Notes: generated by a model from the sequence alone, not told the origin. Shown: positions 27,544 to 36,241, counted from the first letter of the stretch. The stretch: 64,000 nucleotides of DNA from Streptomyces sp. CB09001 (GCF_003369795.1 NZ_CP026730.1:5199001-5263000); one strand, 5' to 3'. Made by a program: numbers and translations.

Positions 27544-28203
27544 GTGTACGAGCAACTCTTCAGCCCCACCGTCCAGCACACGCTCGACCTGGTCGGCATC
27601 TTCGTCTTCGCCATCTCCGGCGCGCTGCTGGCCGTACGCAAGAACTTCGACGTCTTCGGCATCGCCGTCCTCGCCGAGGTCACCGCGCTGGGCGGCGGGC
27701 TGTTCCGGGACCTGGTGATCGGCGCGGTGCCGCCCGCCGCCTTCACCGACCTCGGGTACTTCCTCACCCCGCTGCTGGCGACCCTGCTGGTCTTCTTCCT
27801 CCACCCCCACGTGGAGCGCCTCCAGACCGGCGTGAACATCTTCGACGCGGCCGGGCTCGGCCTGTTCTGCGTCGCCGGCACCACCAAGGCGTACGACTAC
27901 GGCCTCGGCCTGACCGCCTCCGCCTGTCTGGGCCTGACCACCGCGGTGGGCGGCGGCGTCCTGCGCGACGTGCTCGCCAACGAGGTGCCCTCACTGCTGC
28001 GCTGGGACCGCGACCTGTACGCCGTCCCGGCGATCGTCGGCTCCGCGATGGTCGCCCTGTGCATCCGCTACGAGGCGCTCACCCCGTTCACCAGCGGGCT
28101 CGCGGTCGTCACCGCCTTCGTCCTCCGGCTGCTCGCCCTGCGCTTCCACTGGCGGGCACCGCGCGCCTGGAACCGCCGGTCGACGGTGGTGGAGGGGGAC
28201 TGA
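27544..28203 (+). CDS. TRIC-type (UPF0126) cation channel protein
   Basis: This 219-residue membrane protein has about seven TM segments in two homologous halves, each with the glycine-rich kink of the bacterial TRIC family: ALGGGLFRDLVIG in the first half and VGGGVLRDVLANE in the second. Family members (YadS/YvgT-like) are trimeric potassium or cation channels in structural studies. The physiological role in Streptomyces is unknown. The GTG start at 27544 lies 22 bp after the operon terminator, so it has its own promoter or depends on read-through. The C-terminus is basic and cytosolic. Confidence 0.87.
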   Translation: MYEQLFSPTVQHTLDLVGIFVFAISGALLAVRKNFDVFGIAVLAEVTALGGGLFRDLVIGAVPPAAFTDLGYFLTPLLATLLVFFLHPHVERLQTGVNIFDAAGLGLFCVAGTTKAYDYGLGLTASACLGLTTAVGGGVLRDVLANEVPSLLRWDRDLYAVPAIVGSAMVALCIRYEALTPFTSGLAVVTAFVLRLLALRFHWRAPRAWNRRSTVVEGD

Positions 28204-28312
28204 CCGGGGAACACCCGGGGGCCGGTCGCGGTCGCCGAGGGCGTCGGCCAGGAGCACGGCGAGGAAGAAGAGAAAGCTACCGCTTAGTAGTTTCCTGTTG
28301 TACCGTGCAGTC

Positions 28313-29173
28313 ATGCCAGAAGCAGCCTCCGCAGCGGCCGTACGGGCCACCATCGGCGACAGTGAGTTCGACCGGGACACCGCCGTCATCCCGCGCGCGC
28401 CCGGCGTCTACGACCTCGACCTCTCGGCCGGCTGGACGATCATCAACGCCGTCAACGGTGGCTACCTGCTGGCCGTCCTGGGCCGGGCCCTCGGTGACGC
28501 GCTCCCGCACCCCGACCCGTTCACCATCTCGGCGCACTACCTCACCGCCTCCCGGCCGGGCCCGGCGGTCGTGCGCACCGAGACCGTCCGCACGGGCCGC
28601 ACCCTCTCCACCGGCCAGGCCTCCCTCTTCCAGTACGACGACGAGGGCAACGAGGTCGAACGCATCCGCGTGCTCGCGTCCTACGGCGACCTCGGCGCCC
28701 TGCCCGACGATGTCCGCACCTCGGCGAAGCCGCCCGTGATCCCGCCGATGGACCAGTGCTTCGGCCCGGAGGACGGCCCCGCCCCCGTGGACGGCAGCTC
28801 GGCCATCGCCGACCGGCTGATGCTCAAGCTCGACCCCGCCACCCTGGGCTGGGCGCTGGGGCAGCCCTCGGGCCGGGGCGAGATGCGGGCCTGGTTCGGT
28901 CTCGCCGACGGCCGCGACGCCGACCCGCTCTCGCTGCTCCTCGCGGTGGACGCACTGCCCCCGACCGCCTTCGAGCTGGGCCTCAAGGGCTGGGTGCCCA
29001 CGGTCGAGCTGACCGCGCACGTGCGGTGCCGCCCGGCGCCGGGCCCGCTGCGGGTCTCCATCACCACCCGCAACCTCGCCGGCGGCTTCCTGGAGGAGGA
29101 CGCCGAGGTCTGGGACAGCGCCGACCGCCTGGTCGCCCAGTCCCGCCAGCTGGCCCGGGTCCGGCTCGGCTGA
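28313..29173 (+). CDS. Acyl-CoA thioesterase family protein (double hotdog)
   Basis: This 286-residue protein has the TesB-like double-hotdog fold: first domain with GWTIINAVNGGYLLAVLGRAL and HPDPFTISAHYLTAS, second with MRAWFGLADGRDADPLSLLLAVDALPP and ending LVAQSRQLARV. It should hydrolyse acyl-CoA thioesters in the cytoplasm. The ATG at 28313 lacks a ribosome site, and about 15 bases of AT-richer sequence (TTAGTAGTTTCCTG) lie upstream, compatible with a leaderless transcript. It converges with the TetR gene (12 bp between stops). Substrate chain length cannot be told. Confidence 0.85.
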   Translation: MPEAASAAAVRATIGDSEFDRDTAVIPRAPGVYDLDLSAGWTIINAVNGGYLLAVLGRALGDALPHPDPFTISAHYLTASRPGPAVVRTETVRTGRTLSTGQASLFQYDDEGNEVERIRVLASYGDLGALPDDVRTSAKPPVIPPMDQCFGPEDGPAPVDGSSAIADRLMLKLDPATLGWALGQPSGRGEMRAWFGLADGRDADPLSLLLAVDALPPTAFELGLKGWVPTVELTAHVRCRPAPGPLRVSITTRNLAGGFLEEDAEVWDSADRLVAQSRQLARVRLG

Positions 29174-29185
29174 CCCCGGGGCTGC

Positions 29186-29812
29186 TCAGTCCAGCCAGTG
29201 CGTGCGGCCGACGCTGATCAGCCGCAGTTGCCGCCGTGCCGTCTCGACGGCCCGGCGGCGCTCCTCTTCCGGGGCGTCCAGCGTCTCCAGGAACAGGGAC
29301 GCCGTGATCAGCATCTGGTCGACGTAGAGGCCCGCCAGCATGCGCAGGTCGGTCTCGCTCCAGCCCGCCGCCGACGCGTCCGTGGCCAGTTCGGCCCGCA
29401 CCTCCTCGGCGAACCGCGCCAACTGCTCCCGTATCGCCCGGCGCACCGGCTGCACGCCGCCGTGCCGCTCCCGCGCGATGAAACGGACGTGGGCCGGGTG
29501 CGCGGCCACATGACCGGCGATCAACTCGACCGCGCGGGCGATGCGTTCGTCGTCGTCCTCGGCCGGTGACATGGTGGTCCGGATCATCGGGTGCAGGCTG
29601 CCCAGCGCCTCCTCGACCAGCGCCACACCGAGATCCGCCGTGGAGTGGAAGTGCCGGTAGAAGGCGGTCGGGGCGACCCCCACGGCACGGGTGACCTCGC
29701 GCAGTCCCAGGCTGCTCAGGCTCTGCTCCTCCAGCAGGCCGAGCGCCGCGTCCAGGAGCGCCTGCCGGGTCTTCTGCTTCTGCGCCTGCCGAACGCCGGG
29801 GGTGTGACTCAT
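29186..29812 (-). CDS. TetR family regulator (FabR/DesT-like)
   Basis: This 208-residue regulator has a TetR helix-turn-helix (LGLREVTRAVGVAPTAFYRHF, residues about 35-55) closely resembling FabR/DesT, regulators of unsaturated fatty-acid genes. The ligand domain includes VELIAGHVAAHPAHVRFIARER. It starts at ATG 29812. The divergent genes are two small membrane proteins, not a desaturase, so the target genes are unclear. Two copies of the motif T(T/G)AACAACTGT lie in the shared 127-bp promoter region and are candidate operators. It converges with the thioesterase gene, which may be functionally linked through acyl-CoA. Confidence 0.9.
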   Translation of the reverse strand: MSHTPGVRQAQKQKTRQALLDAALGLLEEQSLSSLGLREVTRAVGVAPTAFYRHFHSTADLGVALVEEALGSLHPMIRTTMSPAEDDDERIARAVELIAGHVAAHPAHVRFIARERHGGVQPVRRAIREQLARFAEEVRAELATDASAAGWSETDLRMLAGLYVDQMLITASLFLETLDAPEEERRRAVETARRQLRLISVGRTHWLD

Positions 29813-29821
29813 GCCATGCAG

Positions 29822-29890
29822 TTAACAACTGTTCTCTGGAATTGAAAAGCCGTGCCCCGCGCTAGACTGAGAAGTCAGTGAACAACTGTA
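29822..29890. promoter_or_regulatory. Candidate TetR operators and divergent promoter
   Basis: TTAACAACTGTT (29822-29833) and TGAACAACTGTA (29879-29890) share ten of twelve positions and flank a possible plus-strand promoter, TTGAAA (29842-29847) and TAGACT (29863-29868), spaced 15 bases. The second copy also starts a larger inverted repeat, GTGAAC...GTTCAC (29878-29905). Arrangement and position suggest autorepression and control of the divergent small membrane genes. Confidence 0.5.
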
Positions 29891-29939
29891 ACCACAATCG
29901 TTCACCGAAGCGTCCGCGCAAGGTTGGGGGATCCGTTCC

Positions 29940-30107
29940 ATGCTGTTTCTCGTCGTCGCACTCCTGCTCCTCGGTGTGCTCCTGGGCGCCGTCGCCCACG
30001 CACCGCTGACCTTCTCCGTCGCGGCGGGTCTGGTCATCGCCGTCTGGCTCGGCATCTTCGCGGTCCGCGAGCGGCACGGCCGCCGGCGGAGCACCTCCGC
30101 CCACTGA
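29940..30107 (+). CDS. Small two-TM membrane protein, 55 residues
   Basis: ATG 29940 has GGGGGA about eight bases upstream and opens a 55-codon frame with clean high-GC third positions. The translation is almost entirely two hydrophobic helices (LFLVVALLLLGVLLGAV and FSVAAGLVIAVWLGIFAV) followed by a basic C-terminus (RERHGRRRSTSAH). It resembles hydrophobic peptides often encoded next to TetR regulators in Streptomyces. It is divergent from the TetR gene and 41 bp upstream of a second small membrane protein. Function unknown. Confidence 0.75.
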   Translation: MLFLVVALLLLGVLLGAVAHAPLTFSVAAGLVIAVWLGIFAVRERHGRRRSTSAH

Positions 30108-30148
30108 CGCACCTCGCACCTCCACCGACGCACGGCAGGGAGAACACC

Positions 30149-30442
30149 ATGCAGCTCACCGCACCGGCCGACCGCACCACCGAAAGCCCCCGCACCACCC
30201 GTCGTAGCGGCATCCACGACACCGACGGCATGGCCGTCGCCTCCTTCGTCCTCGGCCTGCTCGGACTGCTCGTCCTCAATGTCTTCCTGGGCCCGATCGC
30301 CATCGCCCTGGCGGGCGTCGCCCTGTGGCGCGGCACCGCCCGCCGCGGCCGGGCCCTCCTCGGTCTCGGCCTGGGCGTCGCCGACCTGCTGGTCCTGCTG
30401 GCCTTCATGTCCGCGGACAACACGATGTCCTGGAGCCTGTGA
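30149..30442 (+). CDS. Small DUF4190-like membrane protein, 97 residues
   Basis: A hydrophilic N-terminus (about 27 residues, Thr/Arg-rich) precedes two hydrophobic segments (MAVASFVLGLLGLLVLNVFLG and LLGLGLGVADLLVLLAFMS) joined by LWRGTARRGRALLG. This is the two-helix pattern of DUF4190-like proteins. ATG 30149 follows AGGGAGAA. It is probably cotranscribed with the 55-residue protein and regulated by the divergent TetR. No function can be assigned. Confidence 0.75.
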   Translation: MQLTAPADRTTESPRTTRRSGIHDTDGMAVASFVLGLLGLLVLNVFLGPIAIALAGVALWRGTARRGRALLGLGLGVADLLVLLAFMSADNTMSWSL

Positions 30443-30532
30443 ACCACCTCACCGTCTCGTCCCGGCTGCTGCCCGACGAGGCCGGCCTTGGTCTGAGGCC
30501 GGGCGGAACCGCCCCGTAGAATCGGCCGCACC

Positions 30533-31702
30533 ATGGCTTACCTCGACCACGCCGCGACCACCCCGATGCTTCCCGAGGCGGTCGAGGCGCTTACCGCGCA
30601 CCTGAGCGCCACCGGCAACGCCTCCTCCCTCCACGCGTCCGGCCGCCGGGCGCGGCGCACCGTCGAGGAGGCCCGGGAGACCCTCGCCGAGGCGCTCGGC
30701 GCCCGCCCCAGCGAGGTGGTCCTCACCTCCGGCGGCACCGAGGCCGACAACCTCGCCGTCAAGGGCCTGTACTGGGCACGACGCGACGCCGACCCGGCCC
30801 GCACCCGGGTCCTGGCCAGCCCCGTCGAGCACCACGCGGTCCTCGACGCCGTCCACTGGCTCGGCGAGCACGAGGGCGCCACCGTCGAGTACCTGCCGGT
30901 CGACGCCCAGGGCCGGGTCCACCCCGAGGCGCTGCGTGAGGCCATCGCCCGCGACCCCGGGGACGTCGCCCTAGCCACCGTCATGTGGGCCAACAACGAG
31001 ATCGGCACCATCATGCCGGTCCGGGAACTCGCCGACGTGGCCGCCGAGTTCGACGTGCCGCTGCACGCCGACGCGGTCCAGGCCTTCGGCCAGCTCCCGG
31101 TCGACTTCGCCGCCTCCGGGCTCGCCGCCATGACCGTTTCCGGCCACAAGATCGGCGGCCCCTACGGCATCGGCGCGCTGCTGCTCGGCCGGGAGTACAC
31201 CCCGGTCCCCGTCCTGCACGGCGGCGGCCAGGAACGCCACGTGCGCTCCGGCACCCTCGACGTCCCCGCCGTCGCCTCCTTCGCGGTCGCCGGCCGTCTC
31301 GCCGCCGAGCAGCGCGAGTGGTTCGCCCGGGAGATCGGCGCCCTGCGCGACGACCTGGTCGACGCCGTCCGCACGGCGGTCCCGGACGCGATCCTCGGCG
31401 GCGACCCGGCGCCGGGGGGCCGCCTCCCGGCCAACGCCCACTTCACCTTCCCCGGCTGCGAGGGCGACTCCCTCCTCCTCCTGCTCGACGCCCAGGGCAT
31501 CGAGTGCTCCACCGGCTCCGCCTGCACCGCGGGCATCGCCCAGCCCAGCCACGTCCTGCTGGCCACCGGAACCGACCCCGACCTGGCCCGCGGCACCCTG
31601 CGCTTCTCCCTGGGCCACACCTCGACCCAGGCCGACGTGGAGGCGGTCGCCAAGGCGATCGGCCCCGCGGTGGAACGCGCCCGGGCGGCAGGGCTGTCGT
31701 AG
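30533..31702 (+). CDS. Cysteine desulfurase (NifS/IscS family)
   Basis: This 389-residue PLP enzyme converts L-cysteine to alanine and passes the sulfur as persulfide. PLP lysine is Lys206 (SGHKIGGPYGIGALLL) and the persulfide-forming cysteine is Cys325 in IECSTGSACTAG. The N-terminal YLDHAATTP is standard. The long mobile loop around the cysteine suggests the NifS/IscS group I rather than SufS. It lies 845 bp before mnmA, with the opposite-strand amidase gene between, so sulfur delivery for tRNA 2-thiouridine is its likely job. No IscU, IscR or Fe-S scaffold gene is close. Confidence 0.94.
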   Translation: MAYLDHAATTPMLPEAVEALTAHLSATGNASSLHASGRRARRTVEEARETLAEALGARPSEVVLTSGGTEADNLAVKGLYWARRDADPARTRVLASPVEHHAVLDAVHWLGEHEGATVEYLPVDAQGRVHPEALREAIARDPGDVALATVMWANNEIGTIMPVRELADVAAEFDVPLHADAVQAFGQLPVDFAASGLAAMTVSGHKIGGPYGIGALLLGREYTPVPVLHGGGQERHVRSGTLDVPAVASFAVAGRLAAEQREWFAREIGALRDDLVDAVRTAVPDAILGGDPAPGGRLPANAHFTFPGCEGDSLLLLLDAQGIECSTGSACTAGIAQPSHVLLATGTDPDLARGTLRFSLGHTSTQADVEAVAKAIGPAVERARAAGLS

Positions 31703-31757
31703 GAGCTGTGGTGAGAGAGCTGTGGTGAGAGAGCTGTCGTACGGGCCGCCGTAAGGC

Positions 31758-32486
31758 TCAGGCCTTGGTCGGCGGCTTCGACGGCGCGCTCGTGGCCGCC
31801 CGCCGCACCAGCTTCAGGTACCGGTCCCAGTCCCAGTGCGGCCCCGGGTCGGTGTGGTCGGTGCCCGGCACCTCCACGTGGCCGAGGATGTGCCTGCGGT
31901 CCACGGGTATCTCGTACCGCGCGCAGATCCCCGCCGTCAGCCGCGCGGAGGCGGCGTACATCGCGTCGGTGAAGTCCTGCGGACGGTCCACGAAGCCTTC
32001 GTGCTCGATGCCGACACTGCGTTCGTTGTAGTCGCGGTTGCCCGCGTGGTAGGCCACGTCCAGCTCGCGGATCATCTGGGTGACGCGCCCGTCCTGCCCG
32101 ACGATGTAGTGCGCGGCCGCCTTGTGCCCCGGGTCCTGGAAGGCCCGTACCGCACTGTCGAAGCTGCCCTGCGTGACATGGACGATCACCATGTCGATGC
32201 CGAAGTCGTCCGGCCGGTCCGCCCGCCGCCAGTTCGCGTCCGACGCCGCCACCCAGCGCGCGCCCGCGTAGTCGACCACGCCGTCCTCGCGGGGCCGCTC
32301 GACGCCCGGTATCCGCCACCACAGCCGGGACAGCTCGTCGCGGGCCAGCACACCGGTGCCCACGGCCGCCGCGGCCCCGCCGACGATCAGCGCGCGGCGG
32401 CCGATGCGCCGGTCGCCGTCCGCGGACCCGCCGCCGGCCGACCCGCCCGGTGTGGACCCGCTCGTGGATCCCTGCTTCGCCCCCAT
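31758..32486 (-). CDS. N-acetylmuramoyl-L-alanine amidase (amidase_2), possible Tat export
   Basis: This 242-residue peptidoglycan amidase has a Gly/Ser-rich N-terminus, then RRIGRRALIVGGAAAAVGTG, a twin-arginine-like signal or anchor, then the amidase_2/PGRP domain. Zn2+ ligands are visible in MVIVHVTQGS and in GHVEVPGTDHTDPGPHWDW, and the mid-domain AYHAGNRDYNERSVGIEHEG fits the active-site groove. ATG 32486 was chosen since the longer frame to 32774 overlaps mnmA. No clear ribosome site is visible. It is divergent from mnmA with 61 bp between starts. Confidence 0.85.
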   Translation of the reverse strand: MGAKQGSTSGSTPGGSAGGGSADGDRRIGRRALIVGGAAAAVGTGVLARDELSRLWWRIPGVERPREDGVVDYAGARWVAASDANWRRADRPDDFGIDMVIVHVTQGSFDSAVRAFQDPGHKAAAHYIVGQDGRVTQMIRELDVAYHAGNRDYNERSVGIEHEGFVDRPQDFTDAMYAASARLTAGICARYEIPVDRRHILGHVEVPGTDHTDPGPHWDWDRYLKLVRRAATSAPSKPPTKA

Positions 32487-32547
32487 ACGATCTTCAACGC
32501 ATACTAGCGCGCTCCGGTTCCCGCTTCCCCCGTACTCTGGAGGAGTT

Positions 32548-33678
32548 ATGACTGAGACCCCGCAGCGCACCCGTCCCCTCCGTGTCCTCGCCGCCATGTC
32601 GGGCGGAGTCGACTCCGCCGTAGCCGCCGCCCGCGCGGCCGAGGCGGGGCACGACGTGACCGGCGTCCATCTGGCGCTCTCCGCCAACCCGCAGTCCTTC
32701 CGCACGGGCGCCCGGGGCTGTTGCACCCTCGAGGACTCGCGGGACGCCCGCCGCGCCGCCGACGTCATCGGCATCCCGTTCTACGTGTGGGACCTCGCCG
32801 ACCGCTTCCGGGAGGACGTGGTCGAGGACTTCGTCGCCGAGTACGAGGCAGGCCGCACTCCCAACCCGTGCCTGCGCTGCAACGAGAAGATCAAGTTCGC
32901 GGCCCTCCTCGACAAGGCCCTCGCGCTCGGCTTCGACGCCGTCTGCACCGGCCACTACGCCCAGGTGATCCGGCGCGAGGACGGCGTCCGCGAGCTGCAC
33001 CGCGCCTCCGACATGGCCAAGGACCAGAGCTACGTCCTCGGCGTGCTCGACGACCGGCAGCTCGCCCACGCCATGTTCCCGCTCGGCGACACGGTCACCA
33101 CCAAGGACGAGATCCGCGCGGAGGCCGAGCGCCGGGGCCTCGCGGTGGCCAAGAAGCCCGACTCGCACGACATCTGCTTCATCGCCGACGGCGACACCCA
33201 GGGCTTCCTGGCCGACCGGCTGGGCAGGGCCGAGGGCGACATCGTCGACGAGGCGGGCAACCGGCTCGGCACCCACGAGGGCGCCTACGGCTACACCATC
33301 GGCCAGCGCAAGGGCCTCAGAATCGGCACCCCGGCCCCCGACGGCAAGCCGCGCTACGTCCTGGACATCTCCCCGGTGAACAACACCGTGACGGTCGGCC
33401 CGGCCCAGGCCCTCGACGTCGACGCCCTCCGCGCGATCAAGCCCCGCTGGTGCGGCGCCGCCCCCACCGGCCCCGGCACCTACACCGCCCAGCTCCGCGC
33501 CCACGGCGGCGAGACCGAGGTACGGGCCGAACTGGCCGACGGCACCCTGGAGGTGACCTTCACCGAGCCGGTCCGCGGCGTCGCCCCCGGCCAGGCGATC
33601 GTGCTGTACGACGGCACCCGCGTGGTGGGCTCGGCGACCATCGCGTCGACGACACGGGCGACGGCCGGCGTGGCCTGA
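32548..33678 (+). CDS. mnmA: tRNA-specific 2-thiouridylase MnmA
   Basis: This 376-residue enzyme makes 2-thiouridine at position 34 of tRNAs for Lys, Glu and Gln. The PP-loop ATP site is AMSGGVDSAVAAARA. The catalytic cysteine pair lies in NPCLRCNEKIKF and HDICFIADGD. The central domain ends at GYTIGQRKGL. The ATG 32548 start has a GGAGGAG site at good spacing. It is located after the cysteine desulfurase, its presumed sulfur donor. In many bacteria these two genes are adjacent, and here an opposite-strand amidase gene separates them. Confidence 0.96.
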   Translation: MTETPQRTRPLRVLAAMSGGVDSAVAAARAAEAGHDVTGVHLALSANPQSFRTGARGCCTLEDSRDARRAADVIGIPFYVWDLADRFREDVVEDFVAEYEAGRTPNPCLRCNEKIKFAALLDKALALGFDAVCTGHYAQVIRREDGVRELHRASDMAKDQSYVLGVLDDRQLAHAMFPLGDTVTTKDEIRAEAERRGLAVAKKPDSHDICFIADGDTQGFLADRLGRAEGDIVDEAGNRLGTHEGAYGYTIGQRKGLRIGTPAPDGKPRYVLDISPVNNTVTVGPAQALDVDALRAIKPRWCGAAPTGPGTYTAQLRAHGGETEVRAELADGTLEVTFTEPVRGVAPGQAIVLYDGTRVVGSATIASTTRATAGVA

Positions 33679-33752
33679 GCCCGGAGGGAGCCGGCTCTCA
33701 GCCGTCTCTGGGCCGTCGCCGAGCGGTCCCCGAGGCGCACGGCGGCGCCGGC

Positions 33753-34532
33753 TCATCCGGCGAGGAACTCCGCCAGCACCGGCGCCAGTACGCCCGGCTC
33801 CACCATGTGGGTCTGCCGGTCCACGGTGGCGTAGGTGCCCTCCGGAGCCGCCTCCGCGACGGCGCGGGCGGCCTCGTGCCACCACGCGTCGCTGGCACCG
33901 CCCGCGAGGACCAGCAGGGGGCAGCTGATCGCCGCGATCTCGGAGCGGGGCACCCGGCCGTCGCCCAGCACGGCGTCGTCGTAGGCAAGGCTCGGCGCCA
34001 CCGACTCCATCCCCGCCCACATGGGGGACTGCCGGGCACCCCGGATCATCTCCTCGCCCAGCCCGGTATGGCGCAGGAACAGCTCCACGGCGTCCCCGCG
34101 CCTGCCCTGCCCGAGGGCCTCGCCCAGCCGCTCGGTGTACTCGGCCCCGGCCCGCACCGCCGCGTCGTCCATGGCGTACGGCACCTCGTACACGGCGACC
34201 CGGCGCACCGGCAGACCGCTCGCCGCCGCCCGGAGCACCAGCGCACCGCCCGACGACATGCCGTACAGCGAGACCTCGCCGCCCAGTGCCTCGATCAGCG
34301 CCGCCAGGTCCTCGATCTCGCGTTCCACCGCGTAGGGCGCCGTGTCGCCGCTCTCGCCCCGCCCCCGGCGGTCGTACACGGTGACGTCGAAGCGACCCGA
34401 CAGCTCGGCGGCCAGGGGCGCCGTCGTGGCCCCCGTCGACATCGCGCCGCTGACGAGCACGACCGCCGGTCCCCGCCCGGAGCGTTCGTAGGCGATGCGG
34501 GTGCCGTCACGCGAAACAGTCGTCATCTCCAT
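33753..34532 (-). CDS. Alpha/beta hydrolase
   Basis: This 259-residue hydrolase has the nucleophile elbow GMSSGGALVL and an oxyanion strand VVLVSGAMSTG. The acid residue is probably in LLVLAGGASDAWW, and the catalytic His in RQTHMVEPGVLAP. VTVYDRRGRGESG is the usual family strand. Substrate is unknown. The start at ATG 34532 is one of two close Met codons (the other is 34526). It is in the same orientation as the downstream DUF427 gene but the two are separated by only 37 bp. Confidence 0.87.
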   Translation of the reverse strand: MEMTTVSRDGTRIAYERSGRGPAVVLVSGAMSTGATTAPLAAELSGRFDVTVYDRRGRGESGDTAPYAVEREIEDLAALIEALGGEVSLYGMSSGGALVLRAAASGLPVRRVAVYEVPYAMDDAAVRAGAEYTERLGEALGQGRRGDAVELFLRHTGLGEEMIRGARQSPMWAGMESVAPSLAYDDAVLGDGRVPRSEIAAISCPLLVLAGGASDAWWHEAARAVAEAAPEGTYATVDRQTHMVEPGVLAPVLAEFLAG

Positions 34533-34569
34533 GCCTGTGCAGACTGCCCTACGGCAGGTGAATCATCGC

Positions 34570-34893
34570 TCAGGACACCTCGACTTCGTAGAAACAGAGG
34601 TGGTCCTTGATCTCCGCGACCTCCGGCTTCGGGTCCGGGTACGCCCAGACCAGATCCGCCGCGTCCGGCAGCGACCAGTAGGACGCGTCGCCCTTGAAGG
34701 GGCAGTGGGTCTGCGTGTCGGAGGGGGCCAGCAGGTCGAGGCGCACGTCCCGGGGCGGGATGTAGTACCGCTCGGGCAGGCCCGTCTCCCGCAGTACCAA
34801 CGCCCCGTCGCTCTCCGCCAGCACCTGCTCGCCGTGCACCACGCGCACGTTCCGGTCACTCGGTTCGACGGTGATGCGGTGTCCCTTGGTCAC
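34570..34893 (-). CDS. DUF427 family protein
   Basis: This 107-residue single-domain protein matches DUF427 by its signature YYIPPRDVRLDLL, the CPFKGDASYWSL motif and the aromatic end HLCFYEVEV. The family forms a small beta-barrel of unknown biochemical role. GTG 34893 has GAGGAGG six bases upstream, a strong ribosome site. It lies just upstream of the alpha/beta hydrolase on the same strand, so cotranscription is likely. It is divergent from the LOG-family gene. Confidence 0.88.
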   Translation of the reverse strand: MTKGHRITVEPSDRNVRVVHGEQVLAESDGALVLRETGLPERYYIPPRDVRLDLLAPSDTQTHCPFKGDASYWSLPDAADLVWAYPDPKPEVAEIKDHLCFYEVEVS

Positions 34894-34984
34894 GATCGTC
34901 CTCCTCGGTGGCAGTGGCCTTCGTCACTACAGCGTGCCCGGAGGCCGGGTTCTTCCCGTTCCGGCGGACCGTACGGTGGACGCC

Positions 34985-35524
34985 ATGAACATCTGCGTCT
35001 TCCTCTCCGCCGCCGACCTCGACGAGCGCTACACGCGCCCCGCCAAGGAGTTCGCCGAACTGCTCGGCAAGGGCGGGCACACGCTCGTCTGGGGCGGCTC
35101 CGACGTCGGTCTGATGAAGGTGGTCGCCGACGGCGTGCAGGAGTCCGGCGGACGACTGCTCGGGGTCTCGGTGGACTTCCTGGCGGCCAAGGCCCGCGAG
35201 GGCGCCGACGAGATGGTGATCGCGAAGGACCTGGCCGAGCGCAAGCGGCTGCTGCTGGAGAAGGCCGACGCCGTCGTCATCATGGTGGGCGGCACCGGCA
35301 CGCTCGACGAGGCCACCGAGATCCTGGAGCTGAAGAAGCACGGGCACACCGACAAGCCGGTCGTCCTGCTCAACACCACCGGCTTCTACGACGGCCTCAA
35401 GGAGCAGTTCCGCCGCATGGAGGACGAGGGCTTCCTGCCCCGTCCCCTCACCGAGCTGGTCTTCTTCGCCGAGGAGCCGGTCGGCGCGCTCGCCTACCTG
35501 GAGGAGAGCCGGGGCATCGAGTAG
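34985..35524 (+). CDS. LOG/TIGR00730 family protein (lysine-decarboxylase-like fold)
   Basis: This 179-residue Rossmann-like protein belongs to the family that includes cytokinin-activating LOG phosphoribohydrolases. The N-terminal ICVFLSAADLDERY, the loop WGGSDVGLMKVVADG, and VGGTGTLDEATEIL are visible. The family's PGGxGTxxE motif here reads VGGTGTLDE: the catalytic Glu is kept but the first Pro is Val. In actinobacteria the substrate is uncertain. ATG 34985 has GGTGG upstream. It is close to, but 18-27 bp ahead of, the short-chain dehydrogenase gene on the same strand, depending on that start. Confidence 0.87.
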   Translation: MNICVFLSAADLDERYTRPAKEFAELLGKGGHTLVWGGSDVGLMKVVADGVQESGGRLLGVSVDFLAAKAREGADEMVIAKDLAERKRLLLEKADAVVIMVGGTGTLDEATEILELKKHGHTDKPVVLLNTTGFYDGLKEQFRRMEDEGFLPRPLTELVFFAEEPVGALAYLEESRGIE

Positions 35525-35551
35525 CACGCCGGTGGTGCGAGCATGGCGGGC

Positions 35552-36241
35552 ATGGCTACACATGTGATCACCGGAGCGGGCTCCGGCATCGGCGCGGCCG
35601 TCGCCCGCCGCCTGCACGAACGCGGTGACGAGGTCGTGCTGCACGCGCGCGACGCGGGCCGCGCCAAGGAACTGGCCGCCGCGCTTCCCGGCGCGAGGAC
35701 CCTGGTCGGGGACCTCGCCGACCCGGGCAAGCTGTCCTGGGCCCTCTCCCACCAGAGCCTGCCCGACCGGGTGGACTCGCTGCTGCACATCGCGGGGGTC
35801 GTCGACCTCGGCCCGGTCGGCGACCTCACCCCGAAGACCTGGATCAACCAGCTCAACGTCAACCTCGTCGCCCCCGCAGAGCTGACCCGCCTGCTGCTGC
35901 CCCAGCTCCGCGTCGCCCAGGGCCACGTGCTCTTCGTCAACTCCGGCTCCGGGCTCAACGCCCACGCCGGCTGGGCCGCGTACGGCGCCTCCAAGCACGG
36001 CCTGAAGGCCCTCGCCGACGCCCTGCGCCAGGAGGAGCACGCGAACGGAGTCCGGGTCACCTCGGTCTACCCCGGCCGCACCGCCAGCCCCATGCAGGCC
36101 AAGGTCCACCAGCAGGAGGGCAAGGAGTACGACCCCGCGAAGTGGATCGACCCCGAGTCCGTCGCCACCACGATCCTGATGGCCCTGGACCTTCCGAGGG
36201 ACGCGGAGGTCAACGACCTGACGGTACGCCCGGGACGGTGA
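35552..36241 (+). CDS. Short-chain dehydrogenase/reductase
   Basis: This 229-residue NAD(P)H enzyme has the classical SDR core: ITGAGSGIGAAVARRL cofactor motif at the N-terminus, LLHIAGVVDLG (NAG-like position), the catalytic Ser in NSGSGLNAHAGW and the YGASKHGLK (YxxxK) pair. The end is diverged after TSVYPGRTASPM. ATG 35552 starts directly at the first strand. ATG 35543, three codons earlier, has the better ribosome site and cannot be excluded. The substrate is unknown. A dispersed repeat follows the stop. Confidence 0.87.
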   Translation: MATHVITGAGSGIGAAVARRLHERGDEVVLHARDAGRAKELAAALPGARTLVGDLADPGKLSWALSHQSLPDRVDSLLHIAGVVDLGPVGDLTPKTWINQLNVNLVAPAELTRLLLPQLRVAQGHVLFVNSGSGLNAHAGWAAYGASKHGLKALADALRQEEHANGVRVTSVYPGRTASPMQAKVHQQEGKEYDPAKWIDPESVATTILMALDLPRDAEVNDLTVRPGR

